Origin: Glossina fuscipes
Taxonomy: Eukaryota; Arthropoda; Insecta; Diptera; Glossinidae
Length of the DNA: 64,000 bases
Direction: 5' to 3'
Assembly (NCBI RefSeq): GCF_014805625.2
Contig: NW_023998426.1
Coordinates: 2,647,263-2,711,262 of the forward strand
Part shown: in pieces, positions 12,149-24,560 of the stretch
Position numbering within the stretch: the first letter of the stretch is position 1
How the letters are laid out: every line of letters starts with the position of its first letter
The notes under the pieces: generated by a model
Seen by the model: the letters and a program-made list of their open reading frames with translations, nothing else
The model's database searches: none
Told to the model about the DNA's origin: nothing
Position numbers and translations under genes: made by a program

Positions 12149-13480
12149 TAAACGCCACTGTACCTATACAGATTTCGCATACAACTGCTTCAACACGAAG
12201 TTGGCCTTAAATGTGTGTTTATTGCTTTATAATTCCTGTGTCTTTTTTTTTTTTTTTGCTTTCTTTTTTCAATTTTTACATTTTACCGGAACTTGTCTGT
12301 TCTATTTTATTGAGTAGCCAAAAGAGAAAATATTCCCGCGGTGTAGTACAATAATATGTTATTTTTCGGATAATTTATTTGTTTTTTTTTTTCCTGCACT
12401 TCTCGCAATTTGTCAGCCATTATTTATGTATTCATGCACATTCGGTCGGGTTTTGCGTCTTAGTACACGAGATTGGGATAAACTAATGTTTTCATACATG
12501 TCTACAGTTTGTGGGGTTATTTTAGTATAAAATGCTTCGCTCTATATACATAAGGTTTACAATTCGAATATCTGAAAAAATTAGTAGAATTACTACACCA
12601 GAAGCTTTAAATTTAAAATAAGCAAATGTTTTGAAGAATGCTTTGTTTTTGAATATATTTTCATCCTAATGATATGCTATAATTAAGTGAAAATTTAAAC
12701 CAAAGCCATATTCATGTAAAGAGCAGGAAAACATAACTTACGAATGGGATATGTCGAACCTTAGAAGTGATGGGTGTCCCTGATTCGTTTTAAAGTAAAT
12801 ACACTTTACTACTACTTTAAATGCCTTTTAACGTTAGATTTATGATATGTAGCCGTATACTCATATGTTAGTAGTTTTGCAACATTCTCGATGACCCGGT
12901 TAATATTTTACTGTTTTGGCTATGCATTATGCTTCAAAGAGGCGGCTACTACATGCAAAATTTCCTGAAACCAAAAACAAGTAAAGCAATCGCTAAAATG
13001 CAATGTAAATAATACAAGTCCAGAATGAGTTATACGTTTTATAAGAAAATAAATACAGTATACAACAAGAAAAAGATTACATATCACCTCGAGCTGTACC
13101 AAATTTTTTTTAAATTTTTGTTTTATTTTTAAATAAAAGGATTTAAACAAAAAGGGAAGATCAATTTAGAGTTTGTTTGGCGCTTTGACGTTTTTTACGC
13201 CAATTGACAATTTTTGGTTAAAACAAGTGATAAGTAAGAAATTTATATTCTTATCTGTTACTCTTAATCTTTTATACCCATCACCGTTTTGCTTAAAAGA
13301 AAACCAATTTTATAATATTGAGCGAACTCAATTTTTCCATTTTTATAGATCAAAACTGAAAGTTTATATCGCCCATCTGTTGCAGTTTATGAGGAAAGAG
13401 CCAAAAACAATGAAAGCAAAGGTGTTCCCATTTATGTCGCACTAGACGCGTGTCCTTAAGCCGGTTTGGCCCATTTTCAA
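12149..13480. other. AT-rich non-coding stretch
   Basis: Homopolymer T runs (12246-12258, 12380-12392) and short hydrophobic frames driven by T-rich composition. No domain recognised. Confidence 0.4.
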
Positions 13481-13489
13481 TACCAGCCT

Positions 13490-13640
13490 GTGTCCAAGAC
13501 CTGTCAACGTTTCTGCCAAACTTGGAACTGATGGTCCGACCAGGACAATGTATACAAGAGACTTCATACAGATGGACAGACGGACATGCCTGAAGTGATT
13601 TATAATGGAGCCTCTGAGCCTCATCCCTCGGTGGTAGGCA
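13490..13640 (-). repeat. (GTCY)n-type dispersed repeat fragment
   Basis: Minus-strand reading gives GTCCGTCTGTCCATCTGT (rc of 13572-13589), followed by a GGTCGGACCATCAGTTCC-type body. This is the (GTCY)n hallmark of the family also seen near 43150. Confidence 0.4.
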
Positions 13641-13749
13641 TAAAAACGTTACAGTTGATGAAGGACAATTATTAATTACCCTACTCCAATTCGCCTAATT
13701 TAATTATTCCTTCATTTTCGTGACAAGGCATCAAATATTATACGTTATT

Positions 13750-14466
13750 TTCACGTAGACATACATTTTATGGTAACCCTTATATGGGGTAGGACCCAAT
13801 AAATTTATTTTCTATTAGGAACTACTTTTCATAACAAAATATTAACAATTGGCCCACGTGGCTTAAATTTGGTTCGACTTTTTGGACTAATTTTCATTAA
13901 AAATTTTAAAAATTTGACCATTTTGCCATAAAAAGATTTATTTTTCATAGAAATTCTTACATGGGATGATTTCCGGAGAATAGACTTACTTGATCCAAAT
14001 TTGATACAGATAAGTTTTATATATCTTAGATCGACTTCAGATATTTCTTAGGTCTTATTTAAACTTGTTGCCACAAGAAGTTTTGATTTTCGTAGGAACG
14101 ATTATACGGAGAAGTTTAATAAAATTTCTCCATCCGGTCCAAATTTCCACTTTAATATAGAACCCCGAAATATTGGTACTCAGCGACTTTTGTGGACAAA
14201 ATTTGAGGGAGAATTTATTTTAAAATATTAAAATTTAAGCGTTATATGGAGACTTGTTGCAGTAATGGTCCAACCTAATACCGCCTAGTTTGTGAAAATA
14301 TATGAAAATTGCGACCGGCGATTTGAACACATGATTACATGGACAAACGTTAGATTGACAGATGGGCAGACAAGCTTGGATCAATCCAGAAAAGGTTTCC
14401 AAATCGATCGGCGTAAGAAACGGTGGGTCTACCTTGAGCCCGTCTAGTTGCGATTGATTGTACGAT
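13750..14466 (-). repeat. Longer (GTCY)n-family copy or composite
   Basis: The stretch ends with a reverse-oriented core: GACAGATGGGCAGACAAGC near 14356-14374, then AATCGATCGGCGTAAGAAAC, then GGTGGGTCTACCTTGAG. It is preceded by several hundred bases of text typical of these repeats, such as recurring TCGACTTTTTGGAC, ATTTTGCCATAAAAAG and ATGGTCCAACC phrases. The extent is approximate. Confidence 0.35.
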
Positions 14467-14467
14467 A

Positions 14468-14520
14468 ACGAAATCATAGCCTTGCATAGTTGTACACGAA
14501 ATCATAGCCTTGCATAGTTG
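14468..14520. repeat. Two-copy 25-bp tandem duplication
   Basis: The 25-bp segment beginning ACGAAATCATAGCCTTGCAT occurs at 14468-14492 and again, identical, at 14496-14520 (period 28). A recent slippage or local duplication is the simplest explanation. Confidence 0.9.
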
Positions 14521-15639
14521 AAAAACAAACAACGCCCTCCTTAGACACGTACGATAAGATGGTCGAATAATTATTGCACAAAATTGCTCTGAAAAACATT
14601 AACTTCATTAGATAAGATTCTAATAAAATTTTGAGATATTTTCGATTTGCTGCATAACGATTTACGTAATTTTCAATTTTAAGGGTACATATCGATTTAC
14701 TTTGGCTGACAGATTTATCAGAATGAATTTGATGTTCTGAACAAATAAAAAAGTTTTTATTAGTATAAAAATTGCAAAGATTTTGTTTAAACATAAAAGC
14801 GAAGAGGAAAGTTTGTACACGCAACAGCTTGTCGCCGTAAAGCCGTAACAGTAACATACAAGAGCACAATTAAGGCTTTCAATAGTGGAATACGTTGAGT
14901 TTACATTCAAAATTCGTTTATTATTCTTGCTTGTTTCATATTTCATTGAAACAAGTAAAAACAGCTGCCATTATATCAAACTTCGTTGTATAAAACGCGA
15001 TTGATGGCTACGATCATCAAATCTGATGACGTTAATTGACTTTAATGAGATGCATTGTAGAAAAATGTTTAAGAAATTATCTCATATAACGTATGGTAAG
15101 CACTACGACCATTCCTTACCGCTGGCATAGTCCGGAACGTTAAGTTATTGCATTACGCCATAGACATTATGCCTTTTCTTATTATATGGAGTAGACGTTT
15201 GGCTTTTAACTCTTGTTGTTCTTGTTCCCTTACAACAACATTTTTTTTTTTTAATATCTTTTGGGTACACATTCATTCAAACCTTCAGCGTTTCTGTTGC
15301 AGCTCAGTATCAAACTCAACATCGATTAAGGTATAAACGCCCATAAAGCTGCCTGTGATGAGGATTTTCCCGGTCCCTTCAAATTTGACAAAGACGCAAC
15401 AACAACTTTCAATATAGCAACAAAAGATTTGCCTACACCCGAATATAATTTTCTGACTTATTAAAGGTTGGCACAGCATACGATGTGTTATCAGGACAAA
15501 TTAGCAAAAGGCAAATTTCAAAGCTTTATATTATTCCCCCAATAAACTTTCTTCAATCAATCGACATATTCTTCCCTGGACTGAAAGGTAGTCTTTTAGG
15601 CTTACGATACAGCACTTGTGGTACCGAGTATAAGGGTAT
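14521..15639. other. Non-coding, nothing recognised
   Basis: Several overlapping minus-strand frames (up to 131 codons, 14474-14869) are present. They have TTG-type starts, cysteine/phenylalanine-rich random composition and no motif. Not called as genes. Confidence 0.4.
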
Positions 15640-15890
15640 ATAAGTTTATGCAAATGGATCGTACAATAGGACCTTTTATTGTTCGATCTAAACTTATTTG
15701 TCCATCTGTGCGTTTTCCTTTTTCCACGTATTCAGCTTACAGGTCGCAGATCTTGTGATATTGAGAACGCTATTGGAAACGGTTCGGATCGAAGCATCGT
15801 TTCGACCACTTCCCATGAAAAAATTGTGTCGCTTTCACACTATCGCCACACAAATCTCTTATTAACAGTATTTCGGCATTTTAAATGAAT
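15640..15890 (+). repeat. (GTCY)n-family dispersed repeat, decayed
   Basis: TTGTCCATCTGTGCG (about 15699-15713), then CAGCTTACAGGTCGCAGATCTT and CGACCACTTCCCATG, follow the same order of phrases as the copies at 23930 and 62300 (CAACCTACGGGTCACAATTTT; CAGCCTACAGGACGCAATTTTT). Family membership is supported by these shared phrases. Confidence 0.45.
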
Positions 15891-17388
15891 GTGGAAAACT
15901 TTAGATTGGATGGAGTAATTTTTTAATTCCCCTGTCATTTAATCATTCGTATGGAGACTGAATCTTCATATGGTATAAAGGCCTTCTTTCGAATACTTTT
16001 TGCTGAAAATTTGTTTATTGTAACAGTTTGATATAAAAATTAATTTTACCGAATTTGAACTACGTAGGGCTACATTTTGGATCCCACCCCATATAAGGAT
16101 TCAAATGAAAAATAAGCCTCTATACGCCAAAAAGTTATAATTTTTAACATTCTGCGATGAAAATTGATTTTTAGTAAATCAACCATAGGGAATTTAGATC
16201 ACATAGATCTGTTTTTTAGATCACATTATATATAGGGTTTCTAATGAAAGCCCTTCTATGGTAACAAAACTTAATTCGTGGTTTGTTACGAGCGGAAAGT
16301 AATAAAATCTTTCACAAGTAAATTAAGAATTTTAAATGTGGACCACGCTAATTGACGTTTTAAATGTCCTCCAATGTGAAGGCTTTCATGAAAATTATGC
16401 ATTTGCATAAAAATAAAGCATAGTTTTTATATATTAGTAATGAGTGAATGACTTTAGTAGGCAAAGTGATGTGCGGGCTTGCTCGACTATAACATTCTAA
16501 TTTTACTTATTAATGAAATCAATTTCAACATACATCTACCTAGAAATAACCGAAACGATGGCTGAGGAGAGACTGGCTCATGTACTGAATGCTCGAGAAG
16601 GAACCCCAATATGAATCGCACTTAGAACCAAAGCAAATAAAAATCTTTTAACATAACATCGAAAAACATTCTCGCTTTAACTTTAAACTTTTAAAACTGC
16701 TTAACCCAGTAGGCTAATGAAATATTTATTCGAAAATTTCAAACATTTTCGATTGATCTTCCAATTAATTAAAAAAACTACACTACACTACATGCTATAC
16801 TGCAAGACATTTTCTGTCAAAGTTTTTCATTAGACAATAAATGAATAACTCTTTGAGGCATTTAATTAGCCCTACACTTTACTATAAATGATGGAAATTT
16901 TTTTCATCGTTAAAACAAAGCAACGGTTAATGGAATAAGTCTTACAATAACTTTACGATGCTTGTGCACTTTACAATTAACAAATATGAAATGTCAGAAT
17001 TCATATTTAATACAATGCTGGCCCAACAGAGTGTTAAGCCTTTCCAGCGAAAGCGTTACGGCATTTCTCTTTTCCTTTTTCTCCTTTTCGTTCTCTTTTC
17101 TTTTTTTTTTTTCCTGTTATTTGTAAGTACATTTAAGAAAAAATATGTAAATTGCAAATGTTCATTAATAAACTATGAAGCGTTTTCGCAAAATGCATTT
17201 CACACATACACATATACATGCATACATATCTTAATGTTCCTATAATCTTGAATTGCCTCTTTTCCGTAGATGTGTTTAAGGACGCACAATACATATATAA
17301 GAACACATTGTTGTACAATTATTCCCTCAGCATTACATATGCAAATGCATATGCATTTCAATTGATAAATGTATGTACGCATGTATTA
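15891..17388. other. Non-coding, possible decayed repeat
   Basis: Phrases near 16070-16260 such as CCACCCCATATAAGGATTC and TATATATAGGGTTTCTAATG echo dispersed-repeat text but give no class. The 95-codon frame at 16958-17245 is T-tract driven. Nothing else seen. Confidence 0.35.
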
Positions 17389-18712
17389 CATGGTGATCAA
17401 TAAGTAAAGTATTTAACGAGGAAATCATCATTTTTTCGGGAAAAAGTACACGTTACCTTTTAAGGCAGGTCCCCCCTTTTTTTGGATCGATAAGACGAGA
17501 CCGACGATGTTCCTTTTTTTTTGTTCTTGTTTTCAAATAATACAATTTGTCGAGCAGCTCCAAGTACTTATTTGATTCTCGTTCGAGTTTTAAACGGGAG
17601 AACGCAGCGTCGAACGTTTAACATCCTTTAAGCTTTTCAAATAGGTGGGAATACGAAAATCGTGAAAGCAATTCATATTAAAGCGATCTGGAGACGGTCA
17701 ATGCGTTCGCCAATCGCGATGCAGGATGAAGTTTTCTTCTTCTACCGATATAATAAAGTTTAATAATATGTCCGTGTTACCCTTCCTGGTAATCAATAAT
17801 GGTCATGTCACGTGGAATTGGAAAAAGTACGGCTCGAACTTTTCCCCGCTAGGTTCGCTTCCTGGTACGCTTTATATGAACTCCCACCGGCAAAATCCAT
17901 TCCTTTGATCTTTCATGTGATTCATGTGTGTAATGTTGTGAGTCCATGTTTCATCTATAGTTTCTTGATTCTTAAACACCTCTCAATGCATCAATGAAGT
18001 GATCATACGATTAGTCAACTGCGAGCAATGTGCGGCACCCATCTCGCATAAACCGGTTTTGCACTCAGTTTTTTGCAACTGGGATCCAAATTTTTCCTCT
18101 TTTTCTTAGAGAAGACAGGTCGGAAAGAAGTGGGATAAGAAAAAAAGAAATGTTGAATAAGTTAGACTGCTTGTCCAATACACCCTAATCGTCTGAGCAC
18201 TCACTATAACTATATATAGCAGGTATGTTCGACGGCACTTGGATTTGAACTCGTGAACATTGACTTGGTAGTCGTTCTTTTCATCTACATGGCTTCTTCT
18301 GCGGATGTGGTATGTTTAAGATCGCAGCTAGGTCAAGTACTTTCAATTTTGGATCAAGCGGATTTTGTCAATCATTTCGATTAGTGTTGTAATCTCAACT
18401 GTGTACCCTGAACAGTATTTATGAGTCGCCCGTGTACGATTCCGCTTAAACCCATCCACTCACTGTTCAATAATTTGCTCTGACAGAAGAGATTCCTTCA
18501 AAATATTTATGAAACCTACGGTCGGACGTTTTATTGCATTCGAACCTTGAAAAAATAGTTTTTAATCACAAGACATAATCCGCGCAATTCCACACTGAAC
18601 AGAGCAAACAAAATTGTATTAACCTACGGAATATCATAAAATTTCACAAGTTTGCCTCCATTTTGTGTTTATTGGTCCCATCGTTGTTACGTACTTCACT
18701 TATTGATCACAC
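17389..18712 (-). mobile_element. Full-length but dead mariner with recognisable TIRs
   Basis: Inverted repeats bound about 1.32 kb: GTGATCAATAAGTAAAGTA at 17393-17411 and its partner TACTTCACTTATTGATCAC at 18692-18710. TA dinucleotides sit just outside (17387-17388 and 18713-18714), as expected for mariner insertion. The minus strand between them reads as a badly frameshifted transposase. Segments are GFKRNRTRAT, VEITTLIEMIDKIR, KVLDLAAILNI, ARWVPHI, IDETWTHN (first catalytic Asp block), DMTIIDYQEG, YLELLDKLYYLK, then EHRRSRLID and a terminal RVLFPKK. The spacing follows the usual ~345-residue protein. The C-terminal wording (KLEKRW..CI..KGDY) suggests a different mariner lineage from the copy at 3740-4575. 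Confidence 0.8.
18060..18230. repeat. Possible short insertion inside the mariner
   Basis: Between recognisable N-terminal and catalytic parts of the mariner there is a segment with no transposase reading. Phrases such as CCCACTTCTTTCCGACCTGT and AAGCAGTCTAAC (reverse strand) resemble the SINE-B family, but no CCCCTGAGTG end or A-tail is visible. Confidence 0.25.
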
Positions 18713-19230
18713 TAGCGCTAAATATGTGCTCACATAACGTTAAGTCCCAATCAAAAGGACATATGTACATATGTATGTCATGTGCATATGTATATGTACA
18801 ATTTTAAATAGCCTAACAATGACGACATTGGCAGAATGATACTAAAACGCGACATTTAATATTGCGATTCATAACGATGACACAATAATAATGGCCATTT
18901 TATTTTCATCATAATGAACCTGCTGATATGCATAGATATATATACAATATCTCTATATATATATATATATATATATACATATCTGGCATATATCATTGAA
19001 TTTTTCATATTCTTATACTTGTGCTATAGAATTTTTATGTACGTTTGTACGTTCGAACGTATATCCATGCATATGCATGCTTTGCACATGTATGTGTACG
19101 CGACAGATAGACACACGCGCAATGATATGTTTGTTGAAAATCCTCGGGGAATATGGAACAAATTGACTCGTAATATATATACATACATACATACTAGTAA
19201 TTTTGTTTTATGATAGAAGTATTTCGTTTC

Positions 19231-19263
<33 letters not shown>

Positions 19264-20637
19264 TTTTTTTTTTTAAATTGCATTTAATATGAATTTTTTT
19301 TTTTTGCGCTTGTTATTATTACCGTTATCACTCTCATTTTAATAATAAAAAAAAAAAAGAAAAAAAACAAGAAGAATAATGTAGGGAAAGGATCCATCTT
19401 GCGACGAATACGCAGCATCACGCTATTAAACGCATATTAAACAGTGTGTTAAAGAGGAGAGAAAAGGGAAAAATAATTCTAATTTCATTTGCTTTGAGAG
19501 GTTTTTTTAAAGCCTAACAGTATGCTAAGCAAAGTTTTACTTTATCTTATATTATAAATGTGATGGAGAGCAACTTTCCGAGTTCTTGTTCATATCATTC
19601 ATATCATTATTTCGTTATAATGAATCGGAATCGGACTTGCATTTTTATCGAGAACATATTCGATTGGAAAAAAAGGAAAACTCGATCTTTTATCTCTCTT
19701 TCCTGTTATCTTGCCATTGCAAAAGTTAGAGAATGGGTCGAGAGAAAGGACAGTCTGCCCGAAATATATCTATTTTATCAATGCATAGCTTAGACAGAGA
19801 GACCGAATGCATATTTTATATATATTTATTAGAACTTGTATGTTTACATATTGGCCATAAAAACATTTGACAGAGTTTATATCGTTCTAGTAAATGCAAA
19901 ACGGCCACTAAGCGTATTCGCTTTAAAAAAAAGAAATTTTTATACATTTATTACAAAATGTACAATTGGAACAATTGTGTACACATCCGCAATGTTCAGT
20001 ATATACAACTGCGATTGTCATAACGAACAATCCCTTCCAAATTTTGTACTCTTGATTATGTACATTTGTGCTTCATTTTCATTCATTGTACATGACACAA
20101 CCACATATACATACTATATTTGAATGAATGTTAATTAACAAAGGGTGTCCCAAAGTGATCTGATTCTTTTCAATACTTTAGTATGATATTTGGAAATATT
20201 TTAGCATTACGGGGTGAAAGAGAGAGAGAGAGAGATAGTTAGAGTTTAGAGATTGGTTACGTATTACCAAAGCGTTTTAAATTCTAAGGAGCCAAAGTCA
20301 TATGCATTGAATCGTGTGTACCGATCGTTTGCGAAAAAGATGAAGAAAAATAAAGGCTTTTATATTTTAAGTTAACATTTAAAGCATATTGGTCTTTGCC
20401 AAAAGTGCTGTATGTCTTTGTCATCCTGTAAAAGCCTTTAAATGAGGTTTTTTTTAAAGAAAACGCTTACTTTTCTTCCTTTTTGAGAAGTGATTGAATA
20501 ATTGCCTGAGTTTTTATTAGCAAGAATTCGTAAGCATCATGAAAGCATTTAAAATTTCGATTTGTAAAAAAATCTTTAAGCGAACGATGCTTAGCGCCCA
20601 AATGTTACAATGAAGCAGATAATCCGCGTTCAGTGTT
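18713..20637. repeat. Simple-repeat-rich non-coding DNA
   Basis: ACATATGTACATATGTATG-type palindromic tracts near 18760-18800, (TA)n at 18954-18977, long poly-T at 19230-19254 and 19259-19274, and (AG)n at 20219-20235. Frames in this stretch (for example 18914-19213 and 19836-20123) are low-complexity I/Y-rich readings of TA repeats. No gene. Confidence 0.55.
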
Positions 20638-20720
20638 TTTTTTTTCTGCTTTAACATTTGTCAATCACTCAGGGGACACACCTAGTTGTGCAAGACTTTG
20701 ACATTTAGAAAGAAGCACGG
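20638..20720 (-). mobile_element. SINE-B fragment (3' end)
   Basis: On the reverse strand the segment ends ...GTGTCCCCTGAGTGATTGAC, then AAATG, then an A-run (complement of T 20638-20646). This matches the shared 3' end CCCCTGAGTGrTT…A(n) of the family at 24518, 28233, 34628, 50389 and 62187. Confidence 0.55.
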
Positions 20721-23700
20721 AAAGAATCCCGTCGGTGTTCTTTTGTTTTAGTAATTGGCGCATTTCCTAAAGTCTCTTCACTAATCAATAAGTATCAGTT
20801 TTCTCAACGACATCGCCAATGATTAATTCGTTCTGAAGCAAAGAACGTCTTTAGCACGTAATGCATATTATGAGGCTCGTAAAGGCTCGTAAAGAAAAGA
20901 AAAGCATTTGCAAAAAGGCAAAATATCACTAATATTTAACTTTTGGCATAGTTAGAATAACTTTTCTTCCCGTATTTACTTTGTGTCAAAGGAAAGTCAA
21001 GGAGATTACAAAATCGATATAAAGAAGGAATGAAATCATATTGCATTTTCTTATTTGCGTTTATAGTCATAATTGGAGGTCGAGATGTACTTTCGAATAT
21101 GTCGCAAAAATGAAGGCAAAATTTCTTAAAAAGCCAAGTGCTACCATTCACACTCACTCAATTAATTGAAGGTTCATCTTAGATGCCTTGCATCTTTCAC
21201 AGCGCATAGTTTTTAAAAGAAGAGCAGTCAGCGAAAAAATGTCTTAACAAACCGTCTTATGCGCTCAGAATGTATGCCTGCCGCATGAGACTGACTGACG
21301 CAGATGTTCGATATTTATAGAGAGAGAGGGAGAGATGGAGAGAGAGAGAGACATAGAGAACGAACCGAAAGAACCAATGTGGAAGAGGAAGGGATAGCGT
21401 GGGGGGAATGTCCCCAAGAAAGATATGGAAAGAGGAAGAGAGAGGGAAGGCAAGCCATTAAAAGGAATAGCTTACAATATCTATAGTTTTCTGCTCATTT
21501 TGTAAAATTTGTGGCTAAGGATAAGGGCGAATGGGATAGGCAATGGACAAGTCTTTGTGTATTTCCAAGAAGAGAGCGTACTCTTTAATTTTTTAATTTT
21601 CTTCTTTTCTGTGGCCTTGCAATTAGAACGATTCGTGTGATCGCTTAGAAGTCATTAAAAGAAAAGGGCGAACAGGAAAGATGGCACATTGATAGAATCT
21701 TGTTGTGATAGCACAAGTTTTCATGAACATTGAGATATAAAAACAAAATTTTTTTTGATTTTTTGCACTTTTCAACTTCATTTCTGGGCTTTACTCGCCT
21801 TTTAGTGAAAGCTCTAAGATGTTTTTATTAATATCTTTGTGGCCTTTGAGATCGATAGGCGGCCTTTTGATGATATTTTTTTTTCATGTACATTCCGCCC
21901 TCAAGTATTATTTAGGCAAATTCTTTTGAACATTTTGCTCATTTTAATTCCGGGAATTTTTCTATGAAAGTCAAGTAATTAAAATTTCCCCAAGTTACTA
22001 ATGATTTTTTTTAACGACACTCTCAGTACTTTTTTTAGGGAGCTTACTTAACATAACATGAAAGAGATGTTCAGAGAAAGTTCAATTGTATGCAAAGTCG
22101 CATGAAAGTCATAACAAATGAGTTCGCGAAAGTGAAGAGGAATTTTTCTACTTTATACGCCATCAATAATGAATTTATGCGATTGGCTTGGGAAACCCTA
22201 TATGAAAATGAATGGAATTGAATTTCTTTCATCACAAACATCTTTTTAATCGCAAACATTCGATCTGTGATTATACTTGAATTTCTCGTAACTTTTTACC
22301 TTAAATAAATATTAAGAAAGTAAAGTACACAAAAATTCTGAAAATTATTTGAGTTATTTTCATTTCCATTTTCAATACATTTTCATCCGCACCACCACCA
22401 CGACCACCACCACCACCACTACCACCGCCGTCGGTAAGTTTGGATAATTTTCCCTTCACTTTGTAAAACTGATTGATTTATATGTATTTGATGTTACGAA
22501 TCCATACATTTTAAAACATTAAATGTCCCATCCGTTACCGTTATCGAGTAGAAAGGTTTTCTCATAAATTGTGCACAAAAAATTCGTAGTCATTGCTTTC
22601 GGAATTTTTTTGAACTCTCTTAACGTAATGCCTTCTTGATCCTTGACCTACCTTGCGATATATAATGGGCAGGTATTACAAAATTCGTTTTAAACCATGT
22701 CCTTAGTTCGGCTCATTTTATTTCTGTTTTAATTCAATACCATATTATTCATGTTACTGCTATTCGCATTTGTGTGTGTGTGTGTGTGTGTGTGTGACAG
22801 GGCAGGGTAATGCAAGTCTAGGGAAATATAGTTCAATTCAGTTCATTGCAATACAATACACATCGAACCTAGTTACGTTGAAATAAATGAATGGAATCGA
22901 ATTCAAAGAATGCATACGCAAACGTAAAAAGACTATAGAATAACTTAATGTATATACCATGAACTATACATAAGCGTGTGCAGTAAGCAGTGCAGGCGTG
23001 TATGCATTAAAATTGATCCAAAGAATTTGAATGCAAGCAACAAAGGCAAAATGCTTTGCTTCTGTAAGGTCTGTTTAAACACATAACGTACCAAAAAAAA
23101 AAAAAAAAAAAAAAAATAAAAAAAAATAAAAAGTGAAATTTTATTTAACTTGCATTTGTAATTTTCAATCAGTATCCTGAAAGCTTAAGGTGATGGATGG
23201 TATTTAATACCACCTCCATTAGCATAAGGCATTATTGGCATTGGTATTGCCATCACTTCTTATTTCACAATTGCAACGACCGCACTGCCGAATACTTCTT
23301 TCTTTCATTTTATGTAAAGAAAAACTTATACACTTCCATACATACATACATACATACATACATACATTAATTTATATTTCGCTTATGCATATCATTCATA
23401 TGCTTACAATTTTATATTAAAATTCAGCCAAAAATGAACTATTTTTATATTACATATAAGAAAATGAAAAATACTTTATTTAAACTAAAATAATAAAAGA
23501 AAACAGTTTCGTTTTTACCCACATCAAGGGAAGGGCTAAGATTGGAATATTTGAAAAAAAGGTAGATAAGAATTAAGAGCCAAGTTTTCATAAAGTAAAA
23601 AAACTCCTATGGAATGTTTTAAGTAAGGGTATTGCCAGGTTTGGTGTTAGATCGAAAGAACAGACAAGCAAGCATCCTCTAGTCTGCAAAGTCAACGTAA

Positions 23701-23929
23701 AGCAAAATCAGTGAGTGCCCGAAGGTTAAGAGGAAGTTAAAGCATATATTGTTCTCTTCTTCAAGTGGTATCGAGGCAGAAACAAAAAACATAACATGTA
23801 GACTCTAACGAAATTGCGGAATCTTTGAGTATAGACACTTCTCAAAGCATATTGAAAACTTCCTAATACATGCTACACCACTTGTTGTACGAGGTGTAAG
23901 TTTGAGTGTATTTATGCCAGAAAGGCTTG
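20721..23929. repeat. Mixed non-coding with microsatellites
   Basis: (GA)n at 21319-21351, (CCA)n at 22390-22431 followed by a consensus-like splice donor GTAAGT at 22434, (TG)n at 22771-22796, A-rich 23093-23132 and (CATA)n at 23337-23367. An 18-bp-scale phrase with ACAGACAAGCAAGCATCC near 23663 may be a (GTCY)n remnant. No coding region is recognised. Confidence 0.5.
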
Positions 23930-24180
23930 TGCTATACCCACTTTTACAATACCGATCGATTCAGAATCATTTTTTGCCTGCCCACCATTCCAACTTGTTT
24001 TCTATCGTTCAACCTACGGGTCACAATTTTAGAAAAATTTTCATTTCAAATTGAAAACACCAGCGTTGGACCGCTTCCCATATAACGCCTCATTTTGAAA
24101 AGTGGTTACATCAATACGTTTAAGGTGATGTAAGATATCTAATGGCGGGCCCTTACCGACTACTGCGCTTTCATTTGCTT
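23930..24180 (+). repeat. (GTCY)n-family dispersed repeat
   Basis: The order is CTATACCCACTTTTACAATA, CGATCGATTCAGAATCATTT, GCCTGCCCACC (decayed GTCY tract), CAACCTACGGGTCACAATTT, GACCGCTTCCCATATAACG, and a final ATGTAAGATATCTAATGG. It parallels the copies at 43100 and 62300, which end in AAGATATTTAGTGG and AGAATATATAAAGG. Confidence 0.5.
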
Positions 24181-24439
24181 AGTATATTTGATTTGTACAG
24201 TTACGCTTAATATATTTTTCGAGACCTTCGATTAGATGTTCATTGCAAAACGAGAAAATTATAAATTTTAAATTTCATTCCAGTACACTTGAACGAACTT
24301 CTATTGTTCGAATAAAGTGGAGAACCTTCGGGCAACCATCTATAACGAAGGCGGCTCACGTCGTAAGGGGCTACGCTATGTTTCCTGGTGATCCTTACGA
24401 GTTCAGTAAGGTACTTCGTAATTTTTTGTTGCATCCACC

Positions 24440-24560
24440 TCCTCAGAATATGAGCGTCCACCACCATTGTGACCATTCCGTCCATATTCTTCTATCTCCC
24501 TACCTCTTTCTGGCCATCCCCTGAGTTATAGCCCAACTTTAAAAGAAGAAAAAACGCTCA
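24440..24560 (+). mobile_element. SINE-B fragment (3' half)
   Basis: TATCTCCCTACCTCTTTCTG followed by CCATCCCCTGAG (24518-24525) and an A-rich end (24541-24556). This matches the pyrimidine-rich body and CCCCTGAG-plus-A tail of the family. The 5' part is not recognisable. Confidence 0.45.

Noticed and set aside
21304..21486. Arg/Glu-rich 60-codon frame
   Set aside because: Produced by the (GA)n tract at 21319-21351.
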